A stretch of 64,000 bases of DNA from Flavobacterium xanthum. Lineage in GTDB: Bacteria > Bacteroidota > Bacteroidia > Flavobacteriales > Flavobacteriaceae. The stretch is taken from NCBI RefSeq assembly GCF_900142695.1, contig NZ_FRBU01000009.1, forward strand, positions 52,379-116,378. Reading direction: 5' to 3'. Numbering within the stretch: the stretch's first letter is position 1; every line of letters starts with the position of its first letter. Shown in pieces: positions 36,056 to 45,805 of the stretch. The translations under genes and the position numbers were made by a program. The notes beneath the pieces were generated by a model. It had not been told where the DNA came from. It saw nothing but the letters and a program-made list of their open reading frames with translations, and made no database searches.

Positions 36056-37600
36056 TTATTGTATTTCAAAAATTACTGGAGCAGTTCTTGGCAATAAATA
36101 ACTACCTGCTCCGACAAGTTTAGTTTTAATTTCAGAGATTGTTACTTGATCTCCTCTTCCTGCTTTTGAAAGAACCGCTTTACATTGCGCATTCAATCTA
36201 TTTCCTTGAACAACAACTGTAGGTTGACCAGTTACTTTTAAATTAAATCCAACAACATTTAAACCAACTTCAAAATCAAAATCCTCTAATTTTGCTCCAA
36301 TAGTAGCAATTTCAAGATTAGATTTAGGTCCTTTAACCACACCTGTTTCTCCTCTAATTGTTCCTGTTGGACCTGGAATTCCTTTGATTCTAAATACTTT
36401 TTTATCATTCGCAACTTTTCCGTCAGACATTTTACCAGAAACGCTTACTACAACTTCATTACCTCCACCAGGATTCATAACGTACTTGCCATTACCCACC
36501 TTTGATAAACCTGGAGCAGAAGCATTAACAGCATTATCCGGAATACCAGCAAATGAAATCGTCATTGGATTAGATACACCTCTATAGACTACGTTCATTT
36601 TGTCTGCTGAAATTGTAGCAGAATTAGGTCTTGGTACAACAACATATTTTCCAGCGAATGGTAAAGGAATTGTTTTACCATCTTCAACAAAAGTAAATTT
36701 TCCCGAAATATTTTGCTCACCTACTCCTCCTGCGGTTAAAGCTATTTTAGCCTGACCTGTAGCTGGATCCAATCTTGCACCAGTAACATTGGTAGGTTTA
36801 GTATTCTCGTCATAACGACCCAATACTACTTTTCCTGTAACTTTCTCTCCTTGAAAGTAAGCATTTTTATCTAATACCACGATAGCTTGATAATTACTAT
36901 AAGAGGCAGCAGCAACAGCCGCTTTACCCAATGCAGTACTATAAACATCTGATTCTGCTTTTTTAACATCATTCTGCCATGCAGATAATTTTGCCAATGA
37001 TGCTACAGCTGGAAAACCTTTAAAATGATAATCTAAATAAGGTATCGCTATTCCATCTTTATTTTTCACATCTGCCAAACTAAACTTAGTTTGAACTTCA
37101 GATAAAATTGGTGCTAATTTTTTATTATCCCCTAAAGCCAATTTCATATCCGCTTTATACTTTTCAATTGTGGCAATAACTTCTTTCCCTTTAGCAGAAT
37201 AACCCGCGGGGCTAAACCATAAATTATCAATATTATCTCCTTTGTCCATTTCCTCGTAAGGTAACTTCCCCGTTTCAGGATCTACTTCTGTGCCTACTAA
37301 AACCTGTGATTTTATTGATTCAATATAATCGTAAAAGTTCTTTGTTATAACCTCTACTTTGTGAGCTGTGACTGCCGCTATTTTAAATTCTCCACCTGCT
37401 TCAGCCGCTTTTGCATCTAATCCTGCTAACATTTGAGCATTTGACTGCACAGCGGAAGAGTTAGAGCCTTCAAATTTTTCGTTCATTAATCCAAATGCAG
37501 ATAATACTTCTTTGGACATATTTAATGCTAACATTGCGATAAAAACCAAGTACATTAGGTTAATCATCTTCTGTCTAGGGGTTAGTTTTCCTCCTGCCAT
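36056..37600 (-). CDS. gldM: Gliding motility / type IX secretion protein GldM
   Basis: 514 aa, normal length. A short cytoplasmic N-terminus and one transmembrane helix (KMINLMYLVFIAMLALNMSKE) are followed by a long periplasmic part: a helical first domain and Ig-like beta domains (for example GKVVLGRYDENTKPTNVTG). With GldL it forms the proton-driven motor that energises type IX secretion and gliding. It lies 46 nt after gldL. Confidence 0.97.
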   Translation of the reverse strand: MAGGKLTPRQKMINLMYLVFIAMLALNMSKEVLSAFGLMNEKFEGSNSSAVQSNAQMLAGLDAKAAEAGGEFKIAAVTAHKVEVITKNFYDYIESIKSQVLVGTEVDPETGKLPYEEMDKGDNIDNLWFSPAGYSAKGKEVIATIEKYKADMKLALGDNKKLAPILSEVQTKFSLADVKNKDGIAIPYLDYHFKGFPAVASLAKLSAWQNDVKKAESDVYSTALGKAAVAAASYSNYQAIVVLDKNAYFQGEKVTGKVVLGRYDENTKPTNVTGARLDPATGQAKIALTAGGVGEQNISGKFTFVEDGKTIPLPFAGKYVVVPRPNSATISADKMNVVYRGVSNPMTISFAGIPDNAVNASAPGLSKVGNGKYVMNPGGGNEVVVSVSGKMSDGKVANDKKVFRIKGIPGPTGTIRGETGVVKGPKSNLEIATIGAKLEDFDFEVGLNVVGFNLKVTGQPTVVVQGNRLNAQCKAVLSKAGRGDQVTISEIKTKLVGAGSYLLPRTAPVIFEIQ

Positions 37601-37646
37601 ATTTTCTAAATAATTAGTTTATTGTTTTTGTATAGTTCGAAACTAA

Positions 37647-38294
37647 TTATCCTTTGTTACTCATTGCAGAAAGCATTCCTCCATATACGTTGTTTAAAGA
37701 CGAAAGATTAGAAGTCAATGATTGCATTTGATCTTTTAATTTTAAGTTATTTTCAGCAACTTCTTCATTTATTTGGGCATTTCTAGAAGCACTTTGCAAC
37801 TGTATTTTATATAAACTATTTAAAGATTCCATTTGGGCTGCAGCCAAAGTTAATTCTTCACTGTATTTTTTAGTAGAATTAATAGAATCCACAGTAGGAG
37901 CAATTCCCTTAGCCGCTGATTCGAAATTTTTAATACTACTTCCTAAACTAGCCATTAATTCCCCATCAATTTTAGCGTCTTTTAACATGGCGTCTAATTT
38001 TTGAGATAACATTCCTTGTGCATCGTGTTCAGCTACTACTGGTTTAGCAATAGCAATAGCATTTTTATCTTTAAGCTGTGGGTAAACCATTTCCCATTTA
38101 TATTCGTCATCAACTGGCTCAAAAGCAGAAAGCGCAAAAATAGCTGCCTCTACAACAAGACCAATCGTAAGCATAAGATTACCCGTAATTGGACCAAATT
38201 CAATATGGGTAATTTTGAACAATGCGCCAATGATTACAACCGCTGCTCCCATACCGTATGCGAAATTCATCGCCTTTTTGCCTAATAATGCCAT
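37647..38294 (-). CDS. gldL: Gliding motility / type IX secretion motor protein GldL
   Basis: 215 aa. Two N-terminal transmembrane helices (about 12-30 and 37-57) with a Glu in the second (GLVVEAAIFALSAFEP), as known for the proton-conducting GldL stator. The rest is a cytoplasmic helical domain with coiled-coil character. It forms the rotary motor with GldM. It is 40 nt downstream of gldK. Confidence 0.97.
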   Translation of the reverse strand: MALLGKKAMNFAYGMGAAVVIIGALFKITHIEFGPITGNLMLTIGLVVEAAIFALSAFEPVDDEYKWEMVYPQLKDKNAIAIAKPVVAEHDAQGMLSQKLDAMLKDAKIDGELMASLGSSIKNFESAAKGIAPTVDSINSTKKYSEELTLAAAQMESLNSLYKIQLQSASRNAQINEEVAENNLKLKDQMQSLTSNLSSLNNVYGGMLSAMSNKG

Positions 38295-38334
38295 AAAAAT
38301 GTAATTTAAAATTTAATAGATTTGGTTTTTTTGT

Positions 38335-39735
38335 TTATTTTTTCTTTTTCCCGTTGCCGGTGGTTTGAATTCCCATGTAATCTTGAACGGTTCTAAAACC
38401 AATGTAACTTCTGGCTGAATCAGCATATTCATAATCTCTAGTACTTACTTGTAGGAAATAAGCAACATCTTTCCAAGAACCACCACGAAGTACCTTACGC
38501 TTATTGGAAGCATCAAGTACATTTGGATTCATTGAGGAAACATATTCATAAGCATTTGGATCATAAGAAGAATCCGTCCACTCCGATACGTTACCTGCCA
38601 TGTTATAAAGATTATATCCATTTGGCTCGTATGATTTAGCTTCAACAGTATACAACGCTTCATCAGCAGCATAATCACCTCTATTTGGTTTAAAATTAGC
38701 TAAAAAACAACCTCTATCATTTTTTGTGTAAGGACCACCCCAAGGATAAGTCGCAGACTCAAGACCCCCTCTTGCGGAATATTCCCATTCTGCTTCTGTA
38801 GGCAATCGGAAAGAATTGATCAAATCTTGACCTTTCTTTTTTGATTTAACATAACTATTTTTATTTAATGTTCTCCAAGCACAAAATGCTTTTGCTTGTG
38901 TCCATTTCACTCCAACAACAGGATAATCACCATAGGCTTTGTGCCAAAAATAATCATTGTGCATTGGCTCATTGTAAGAGTAGGCAAAATCCTTAATCCA
39001 AACAGTTGTATCAGGATAAACATTAACTTCTTCTGTTTTGATAAAATCTTTTCTTCGTCCTACTTTTGCTTTGGCAGCAGCCTGAATATCCATCCAAGAG
39101 TAGCGGAATTTTAATTTATTAACATCGATAGTTCTTAGACCATTGTATGACTCCTCTATAGGCAAATACATAGAGTCCATCACTTCAGCGTAATACGCAT
39201 CAGGATACAATTTAGTATCTTTAATTAATTTTACTTTTTTATTTAGTTTTCTACCAGCGTAAGGATCATCAGCAGTTCCTACACTATAATAATTGTCATA
39301 CATGTACTTATCATACGCTGTCATTTTCTCAGGATCTGAGTCGTTAAAGGCAAAATCACCAATACTTCCAGCATTTTTTCCTTTACCTGTTCCAGCTGTT
39401 TGACCGCTTTCATCAGCTAGAATAGCCAAACGAACTCTCATTGTAGAATCTTTTACCCATTCTACAAATTGACGGTATTCACTATTGGTAATTTCCGTTT
39501 CATCCATGTAGAAGGAACGAACGGTAACCGTTTTTGTAGGAGCATCTTCAACATTAGCTAAATCAGCATCTGATTTACCCATGATAAAAGCACCGCCTGG
39601 AATTAACGCCATTCCATACGGCTTCTCAGGATGCCATTTTCCTCCATTAATACCAACTAATTCTCCTTTGTCGCTTGATTTACCACAGCCAATTAAAAGG
39701 GTCAAAATTGTCGTAAAAGCTATGAACTTCTTCAT
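38335..39735 (-). CDS. gldK: Gliding motility / type IX secretion lipoprotein GldK
   Basis: 466 aa. Lipoprotein signal (TTILTLLIGCGKSS) and an FGE-sulfatase/SUMF1-like fold: GMALIPGGAFIMGKSDAD, SFYMDETEITNSEYRQFV, LPTEAEWEYSARGG, NLYNMAGNVSEWTDSSYD and VLRGGSWKD. In GldK this fold is structural; it builds the periplasmic ring with GldN. First gene of the gld operon, with a good promoter upstream. The K-L-M-N order is the usual one. Confidence 0.97.
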   Translation of the reverse strand: MKKFIAFTTILTLLIGCGKSSDKGELVGINGGKWHPEKPYGMALIPGGAFIMGKSDADLANVEDAPTKTVTVRSFYMDETEITNSEYRQFVEWVKDSTMRVRLAILADESGQTAGTGKGKNAGSIGDFAFNDSDPEKMTAYDKYMYDNYYSVGTADDPYAGRKLNKKVKLIKDTKLYPDAYYAEVMDSMYLPIEESYNGLRTIDVNKLKFRYSWMDIQAAAKAKVGRRKDFIKTEEVNVYPDTTVWIKDFAYSYNEPMHNDYFWHKAYGDYPVVGVKWTQAKAFCAWRTLNKNSYVKSKKKGQDLINSFRLPTEAEWEYSARGGLESATYPWGGPYTKNDRGCFLANFKPNRGDYAADEALYTVEAKSYEPNGYNLYNMAGNVSEWTDSSYDPNAYEYVSSMNPNVLDASNKRKVLRGGSWKDVAYFLQVSTRDYEYADSARSYIGFRTVQDYMGIQTTGNGKKKK

Positions 39736-39771
39736 ATAAATTTGGTTATCTATTCATTATTTTTAAGTGTG

Positions 39772-39802
39772 TAAACCTATTTATTATTTTTTAGAAAAAC
39801 AA
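39772..39802 (-). promoter_or_regulatory. Candidate promoter of gldKLMN
   Basis: On the minus strand TTG (39800-39802), 20 nt, TAGGTTTA (39772-39779) is one base off the Bacteroidota consensus, 37 nt upstream of gldK. Confidence 0.5.
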
Positions 39803-39862
39803 TTTTTTTACACTAAACAAACTGTTTTTTATAAAAAAATCATAAATAAGTAAAAAAAGATT

Positions 39863-41014
39863 CTAAACGATGTTTTTTCTTTGGGCTTTCCACCATCTTT
39901 CAGGTAATTCCTGATTGCAAGCCAACAAATATTCATCATAAGAACAGGGTAATAACGTGTTTCTTTTTAATTTATTATTAACATTTGAAATAAATGGAAT
40001 TTCTATCCACCAGCGATCTGTTTTATCACTTTTATAAAAAACAAGTTCTTCTTCTTCTAGCGGTACATTGTACTTTATATAATTTTCTTTGCTTCCAAAT
40101 GGATACTCATTAGAACGATAATGAAATCCTTCTATAAAATACCAAATAATCTGTGCAATAAGGACTGATTCTTGTGCCGAATTATTATGGTTGAAAATCC
40201 CAAACGAAGAAACCTTGTCGCTTATTCCTGCATAACGGGCCAATGAACAAATTTCTTTTCCGTTAAAACCATTAGGTTGAAACGAAATGAAATTACCAGA
40301 ATCAGCTGATTTAATGGAATGTAAATCTATGCTTACAACATCTGCATCTCTAAACACAGGCTCCGAAATAGAGATATTATTTGACACTTCCCCTAACCTG
40401 TAGGCGTCAAAAAACAATTTCTCTATTAAATCAATTTCCTCCTGTGAATTAAAATACGTTTGATACCCTATATTGCAATAGTTAAAAAGATTGTTAGGCT
40501 CATCAATGATTATTTTAGTCAAATAAGAAGAAGCTGAAACATCTTCATTTTCTTTCCCAAAATCAAATTTAGAATCGATGGAAACTAGGTTAACCATCTG
40601 TTCAAGATCATCATATCCTCTATAAATGGCGTACGTTAAATCCTGTGAACCTCCAATTACTATGGGAGTAATTTTCTTTTTGATTAAGCTCGCAACTACT
40701 TTTTTTAGAGCAAAATAAGTGTCTTCAACGGAATTGCCAGGCAGAATGTCCCCTAGATCAGCAATGGACGCATTCCAATTTCCTGGAAAAAGTCCGTATA
40801 ATTCCTTTCGCACCGGCGTCAAATCACTATCGGAAATAGCGTTATTCGAACCTCGATTTTCCAAAACACCAATTATTGCAATTTTAATTTTGTTTAAATC
40901 TGGGAATTGTTCCGTGGTATGCAAAACTATTTTACTCCCTAATTGCTGAGAAGTTAATCCGTCTAGATATTCTAAGACTTCATTCGCTATCGGTTTTAGA
41001 AAATCAAATTCCAT
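39863..41014 (-). CDS. Arginase-fold protein (formimidoylglutamase-like) with degenerate metal site
   Basis: 383 aa from the ATG at 41014 (MEFDFLKPIANEV); the frame extends 14 codons upstream without need. The ureohydrolase fold is clear, but the manganese motifs are altered: GGDHS reads GGSQD (121-125), DAHxD reads DSKFD (147-151) and SxDxD reads SIDLHS. Relatives annotated as formimidoylglutamase are, as I recall, often found beside gldK in Flavobacteria. With these ligands missing, hydrolase activity is doubtful; a structural or regulatory role is inference. It sits between topA and gldK. Confidence 0.8.
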   Translation of the reverse strand: MEFDFLKPIANEVLEYLDGLTSQQLGSKIVLHTTEQFPDLNKIKIAIIGVLENRGSNNAISDSDLTPVRKELYGLFPGNWNASIADLGDILPGNSVEDTYFALKKVVASLIKKKITPIVIGGSQDLTYAIYRGYDDLEQMVNLVSIDSKFDFGKENEDVSASSYLTKIIIDEPNNLFNYCNIGYQTYFNSQEEIDLIEKLFFDAYRLGEVSNNISISEPVFRDADVVSIDLHSIKSADSGNFISFQPNGFNGKEICSLARYAGISDKVSSFGIFNHNNSAQESVLIAQIIWYFIEGFHYRSNEYPFGSKENYIKYNVPLEEEELVFYKSDKTDRWWIEIPFISNVNNKLKRNTLLPCSYDEYLLACNQELPERWWKAQRKNIV

Positions 41015-41099
41015 TGTATTATTTTTTTCCTCTCTCCTGCTCAAATTTCGGGACATTGCAAAATTTCAGCAGTCAAGGTTGTTATGAATTAAGAGTGTG

Positions 41100-43631
41100 T
41101 TATTTCTTTTTTGCAACTGCTTTCTTTACGACTGCTTTCTTAGCAACTGCTTTCTTAACTGGAGCCTTTTTTGCCGCCACTTTTTTAGCTGGAGTTTTCT
41201 TAGCTATCATTTCCTGAACTTCGGCTAGGGTCAACTTTGTTGCATCTACCTCTTTACTCAATTCAATTTTGATTTTGCCTTTGGTAATGACGGAGCGTCC
41301 CCAGCGAGCTTTTTCCACCAAAATTCCTTCTTCCTCCCAATTATGTAAAACCTTATCAATATTTTTCTGCAATTTGTCTTCAATCAAAGCTTCAATATCC
41401 TGCTGCGACAAATTATCAAAATCATATTTTTTACTCACATTGATAAACACACCGTCCCATTTGATAAAAGGACCAAAACGACCTACTCCTTTTTGAACTC
41501 CTTCGCCTTTGTAAACCGCAATTGGAGCATCAGCAAGTGCTTTTTCATCAATTAATTGTTTGGCTCTATCAAAATCTACGTCTAAGGGATTTTCTCCCTT
41601 AGGCAAGGAAACAAAGGCTGCACCATGACGAATGTAAGGACCATAACGGCCATTGCTTACCTCTACTTCTTCTTCTTGATAGTTTCCAAGATTTTTTGGC
41701 AACAAAAATAAATTCAGCGTTTCCTCCAAAGTAATGTTCCCAATATTTTGATCGCTCATTAAGCTGGCAAATTTTTTCTCTTCATCATCTGGAGCTCCAA
41801 TTTGAGCCATTGGTCCAAATTTTCCTAAACGTACCGAAACCGGCTTTCCTGTTTTTGGATCTGTTCCTAAAATTCTCTCTCCACTTTCTCGCTCTGCATT
41901 AGCCTCTACGTCTTTTACATTTGGATGAAACTTATCATAGAATTCCTTCATCATTGTTGTCCAAACGATATTTCCATCGGCAATTTCATCAAAATCCTGT
42001 TCCACTTTAGCAGTGAAATTATAGTCCAAGATGTTTCCAAAATTTTTAACCAAGAAATCCGTTACGATGGTTCCGATATCTGTTGGAACTAATTTTCCTT
42101 TGTCTGAACCCGTATTTTCTTTAAGCAACTTTTCACCTACTTTTCCAGACTGCAATGTCAGTTGTGTATAATTTCTTTCTTGTCCATCAAGATTTCCTTT
42201 CTCCACATAATTCCTGTTTATAATGGTAGAAATCGTTGGAGCATAGGTAGACGGACGGCCAATTCCTAATTCCTCTAGTTTTTTTACCAAAGAAGCTTCA
42301 GTATATCTTGCTGCAGCTCGAGAATATCGCTCCGTAGCTGTGATGTAATTATTCTGCAATTTTTCATTGACTTTCATCGCTGGTAACATACCTTCTTGCT
42401 CTTCTTCATCGTCATCATGACCTTCTAAGTATACTTTTAAAAATCCTTCAAAAAGCAAAACTTCTCCTGAGGCCGTAAAAATTTCCCCGTGATTATTTGC
42501 TTCAATTTTCACGTTAGTACGCTCTAATTGTGCATCACTCATTTGCGAAGCCAAGGTTCTTTTCCATATCAAATCATACAATCGCGCTTGATCTCTATCA
42601 ATATCAACGGTATGACGGGACATATCCGTTGGACGAATGGCCTCGTGCGCTTCTTGAGCTCCTTTACTTTTATTGACAAAAGTTCGAGGCTTAGAAAATT
42701 CTTTTCCGTAGGATTTGATGATTTCTGCTTGAGCAGCTTCCATCGCATCTTTAGATAAATTCACACTATCCGTTCTCATATATGTAATGAGTCCCGCTTC
42801 GTACAAACGTTGTGCTAATTGCATGGTAATTCCAACAGGTAAATACAATTTTCTGGCTGCTTCTTGTTGTAAAGTCGAAGTGGTAAAAGGGCCTGTTGGT
42901 GTTTTTTTGGTAGGCTTAGTTTCTAAGTCGGCTACCTTATATGTGGAACCTATATTTTTATTTAAAAAATCTTCAGCTTCTTTTTTAGTATTGAAATTTT
43001 TAGGCAATTTTGCTTTGAATGACTTTCCACCTTCGTTAGTAAACTCGGCAATAACAGAATAACTCGCGATAGCCTTGAAGTTTTGAATTTCTCTTTCTCG
43101 CTCTACAATCAAACGTACTGAAACCGATTGTACACGACCAGCAGAAAGCCCTCCTTTTATTTTTCTCCACAATACAGGCGATAATTCATAACCCACTAAT
43201 CGGTCTAAAACCCGACGGGCTTGTTGCGCATTGACTAAATTATAATCGATTTCTCGTGGATTATCAATCGCTTTTAGGATTGCGGTTTTGGTAATTTCAT
43301 GAAAAACAATACGCTTTGTTTTAGTTTTATCTAATTTTAATTCTTCGGCTAAATGCCAAGAAATAGCCTCACCCTCGCGATCCTCATCACTTGCTAACCA
43401 AACCATTTCAGCTTTTTTAGCTAGTCCTTTTAATTTAGTAACCAACGCTTTTTTATCAGCAGAAACTTCGTATTTAGGTTTGAAACCATTTTCGACATCT
43501 ACTCCAATTTCTTTGGATGGTAAATCGGCAATATGTCCATAACTTGACTCTACCTGAAAATCACTTCCTAAAAATTTTTCGATTGTTTTCGCCTTTGCAG
43601 GTGACTCCACTATAACTAAATTCTTTGCCAT
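41100..43631 (-). CDS. topA: DNA topoisomerase I
   Basis: 843 aa. TOPRIM domain at the N-terminus (LVIVESPAKAKTIEKFLG, DEDREGEAISWH), central type IA core with the catalytic Tyr in ITYMRTDS, then topoisomerase C-terminal beta repeats (GKPVSVRLGKFGPMAQIG; GRYGPYIRHGAAFVSLP; GRFGPFIKWDGVFINV) without Cys zinc fingers. The last 30 residues are a Lys/Ala-rich, histone-H1-like tail (TPAKKVAAKKAPVKK and so on). It relaxes negative supercoils. A TACTTTTG box lies upstream. Confidence 0.98.
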   Translation of the reverse strand: MAKNLVIVESPAKAKTIEKFLGSDFQVESSYGHIADLPSKEIGVDVENGFKPKYEVSADKKALVTKLKGLAKKAEMVWLASDEDREGEAISWHLAEELKLDKTKTKRIVFHEITKTAILKAIDNPREIDYNLVNAQQARRVLDRLVGYELSPVLWRKIKGGLSAGRVQSVSVRLIVEREREIQNFKAIASYSVIAEFTNEGGKSFKAKLPKNFNTKKEAEDFLNKNIGSTYKVADLETKPTKKTPTGPFTTSTLQQEAARKLYLPVGITMQLAQRLYEAGLITYMRTDSVNLSKDAMEAAQAEIIKSYGKEFSKPRTFVNKSKGAQEAHEAIRPTDMSRHTVDIDRDQARLYDLIWKRTLASQMSDAQLERTNVKIEANNHGEIFTASGEVLLFEGFLKVYLEGHDDDEEEQEGMLPAMKVNEKLQNNYITATERYSRAAARYTEASLVKKLEELGIGRPSTYAPTISTIINRNYVEKGNLDGQERNYTQLTLQSGKVGEKLLKENTGSDKGKLVPTDIGTIVTDFLVKNFGNILDYNFTAKVEQDFDEIADGNIVWTTMMKEFYDKFHPNVKDVEANAERESGERILGTDPKTGKPVSVRLGKFGPMAQIGAPDDEEKKFASLMSDQNIGNITLEETLNLFLLPKNLGNYQEEEVEVSNGRYGPYIRHGAAFVSLPKGENPLDVDFDRAKQLIDEKALADAPIAVYKGEGVQKGVGRFGPFIKWDGVFINVSKKYDFDNLSQQDIEALIEDKLQKNIDKVLHNWEEEGILVEKARWGRSVITKGKIKIELSKEVDATKLTLAEVQEMIAKKTPAKKVAAKKAPVKKAVAKKAVVKKAVAKKK

Positions 43632-43920
43632 ATCCCGATTGTTTATGTCGGCAAAAGTATATGATTTTTTTAAATTTTAAGTTTTTTAAATTTTAAAAGT
43701 CAAATTCCTCGTTGAAATACAGCCTCTAGATGATTGCAATTGAATTCCATTTTCACAATTATATTGTTTAATCGAGTTACAATTGCGACCGATAAGATAG
43801 TGAAAATTTATAACTGAGCACTCATTTTAACAATGAGGCTCCAAGGCTTTAGGTAACTTTCAATCCATCCTATTTAAGGATAAAAAAAAGGTTGAATAAT
43901 GCGACAACTAACGCTTACAA

Positions 43921-44061
43921 TCAACTTTTATGTAAGCTTCTATAATTTTGAAGATAATGTTTAAAAATAATGCTACGTCCAACGGTGTACTCAAGTTCTT
44001 GTTTATAATTTTCCTCAATCTTTTTCAAATCAATAGAAAAAGCTATATCCAAATGAGACAT
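43921..44061 (-). CDS. Possible small ORF or gene remnant
   Basis: 46 codons from ATG at 44061: starts MSHLDIAFSIDLKKIEENYK, ends HYLQNYRSLHKS. The frame is also open upstream to the palindromic element. The composition is plausible for a protein (alternating charged and hydrophobic residues), but no domain, promoter or ribosome site supports it. It may be the tail of a decayed gene. Confidence 0.25.
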   Translation of the reverse strand: MSHLDIAFSIDLKKIEENYKQELEYTVGRSIIFKHYLQNYRSLHKS

Positions 44062-44108
44062 TAAAATATTTAATACCCATAAAAAATAGCTGAAATACAC
44101 AACTGCTT

Positions 44109-44188
44109 AGCCCCGATTGTAGTGGAAATCCTTTTTATTTTTTTCTTAAAAAACAAAAAGATTGTAACGGAAAGCGGGAAATAGCTCC
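44109..44188. repeat. Dispersed palindromic element, copy 2
   Basis: The left half agccccgattgtagtggaaa and right half ggaaagcgggaaatagctcc align with the reverse complement of the element at 14768-14852. The central hairpin differs: here an AT-rich loop (tttttatttttttcttaaaa) replaces the gcagtcccga stem. Confidence 0.75.
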
Positions 44189-44254
44189 TTACTTCGACTG
44201 CACTGAGTTGGGTAACTAAAACTTTAAAACAATGTTAATTCTTAGTCTGACATC

Positions 44255-44286
44255 TTGTCATATTTATTGGAATTCACTTATCTTTG
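44255..44286 (+). promoter_or_regulatory. Promoter of miaB
   Basis: TTG (44255-44257), 21 nt, TATCTTTG (44279-44286) matches the Bacteroidota consensus, 17 nt before the ATG. It argues for the start at 44303 rather than the longer frame. Confidence 0.65.
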
Positions 44287-44302
44287 CACTTTAAATTACC
44301 CC

Positions 44303-45748
44303 ATGGAGAAGATTATTGAAGAAAGCAAACAAGGCGAAAGCTTAATTTTAGAGAATAAACCCGAGAATACTAAAAAACTTTTTATAGAAAGTTACGGCTG
44401 TGCGATGAATTTTTCGGATAGTGAAATTGTAGCTTCTATTTTATCAGGGAATGGATACAATACGACACAAATTCTAGAAGAAGCCGATTTAGTTCTGGTC
44501 AATACGTGTTCTATTCGGGACAAGGCAGAGCAAACTATTCGAAAACGTTTAGAAAAATACAATGCGGTGAAACGCATTAATCCAAAAATGAAAGTCGGCG
44601 TTTTGGGCTGTATGGCTGAACGATTGAAAGACAAATTCCTGGAAGAAGAAAAAATAGTGGATCTCGTTGTGGGGCCAGATGCGTATAAAGATTTACCAAA
44701 TTTACTCGCTGAAGTCGAGGAAGGACGTGATGCAATAAACGTAATTTTATCAAAAGACGAAACCTACGGGGATATTTCGCCAGTTCGATTGATGAGCAAC
44801 GGAATTACGGCTTTGGTTTCTATCACGCGTGGTTGTGATAATATGTGTACTTTTTGCGTGGTGCCTTTTACTCGCGGACGTGAACGCAGCCGTGAACCGC
44901 AAAGTATCATGTCCGAAATTCAAGATTTGTGGAACAAAGGCTTTAAAGAAATTACGCTTTTGGGACAAAACGTAGATAGTTTCCTCTGGTATGGGGGCGG
45001 TTTGAAAAAAGATTTTGCAACAGCATCAGAAATGCAAAAAGCCACAGCAGTAGATTTTGACCAATTACTCGAAATGGTAGCCGTTGGTTTTCCTAAAATG
45101 AGAATTCGATTTTCAACCTCTAATCCGCAGGACATGCACGAAAGTGTTTTGCATGTGATTGCCAAACATCCCAATATTTGCAAACACATTCATTTACCAG
45201 TACAATCAGGTAGTAACAGAATTCTGAAGGAGATGAATCGTTTGCATACGCGTGAAGAATACATGACTTTGATCGATAAAATAAGAAGAATTATCCCAAA
45301 CGGGTCGATTTCGCAAGATATGATTTCAGGTTTTCCAACAGAAACAGAGGAAGATCATCAAGACACCTTGAGTTTGATGGACTATGTGAAGTATAATTTT
45401 GGTTATATGTATTCGTATTCGGAACGTCCGGGAACTTTAGCAGGACGAAAAATGGAAGACGATGTACCCGAAGAAACGAAAGCCAGAAGATTACAAGAAA
45501 TTGTCGATTTACAACAAAAACACGCTTGGTTCCGCAGTGAAGAATTCATTGGTCAAACCGTAGAAGTATTAGTAGAGAAAGTTTCCAAAAAATCAACGGA
45601 AGAGTTTTCAGGAAGAAATTCCCAAAGTATCACAGTGGTTTTTCCAAAGGAGAATTACAAGATTGGTAATTTTGTGAATGTGAGAATTACTTCCTGTACC
45701 AGCGGAACTTTGAAAGGAGAAGCAGTTGGTTTGAGTGAAATGAATTGA
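44303..45748 (+). CDS. miaB: tRNA-2-methylthio-N6-dimethylallyladenosine synthase
   Basis: 481 aa from the ATG at 44303, just after the promoter. N-terminal UPF0004 domain with three cluster cysteines (SYGCAMN, NTCSIRD, LGCMAE), then radical-SAM CDNMCTFC and a C-terminal TRAM domain (about 410-475). It methylthiolates i6A37 in tRNAs reading U-starting codons, using two 4Fe-4S clusters. The gene is followed by the GxxExxY element. Confidence 0.97.
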   Translation: MEKIIEESKQGESLILENKPENTKKLFIESYGCAMNFSDSEIVASILSGNGYNTTQILEEADLVLVNTCSIRDKAEQTIRKRLEKYNAVKRINPKMKVGVLGCMAERLKDKFLEEEKIVDLVVGPDAYKDLPNLLAEVEEGRDAINVILSKDETYGDISPVRLMSNGITALVSITRGCDNMCTFCVVPFTRGRERSREPQSIMSEIQDLWNKGFKEITLLGQNVDSFLWYGGGLKKDFATASEMQKATAVDFDQLLEMVAVGFPKMRIRFSTSNPQDMHESVLHVIAKHPNICKHIHLPVQSGSNRILKEMNRLHTREEYMTLIDKIRRIIPNGSISQDMISGFPTETEEDHQDTLSLMDYVKYNFGYMYSYSERPGTLAGRKMEDDVPEETKARRLQEIVDLQQKHAWFRSEEFIGQTVEVLVEKVSKKSTEEFSGRNSQSITVVFPKENYKIGNFVNVRITSCTSGTLKGEAVGLSEMN

Positions 45749-45754
45749 TTTTTT

Positions 45755-45784
45755 AACCACAAATTACGCAAATTTTTACAAATT
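45755..45784. repeat. Left inverted repeat of the GxxExxY element
   Basis: Begins aaccacaaattacgcaaatt. 27 of 30 bases are complementary to 46203-46232. It starts 7 nt after the miaB stop codon. Confidence 0.85.
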
Positions 45785-45805
45785 AATTCAACTAAAACAT
45801 CGAAC

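Larger units (their letters stand above)
43632..44253. other. Intergenic region between topA and miaB
   Basis: About 620 bp. It contains a TACTTTTG box for topA on the minus strand (43652-43659), a possible small ORF (43921-44061, minus), the second copy of the dispersed palindromic element (44109-44188), a degenerate cttcgactgcactgagt repeat directly after it (44192-44214), and the miaB promoter at its right end. Confidence 0.65.

Noticed and set aside
38335..39735. GldK as a formylglycine-generating enzyme
   Set aside because: The fold is SUMF1-like, but the gld context and known biology make it a structural lipoprotein.
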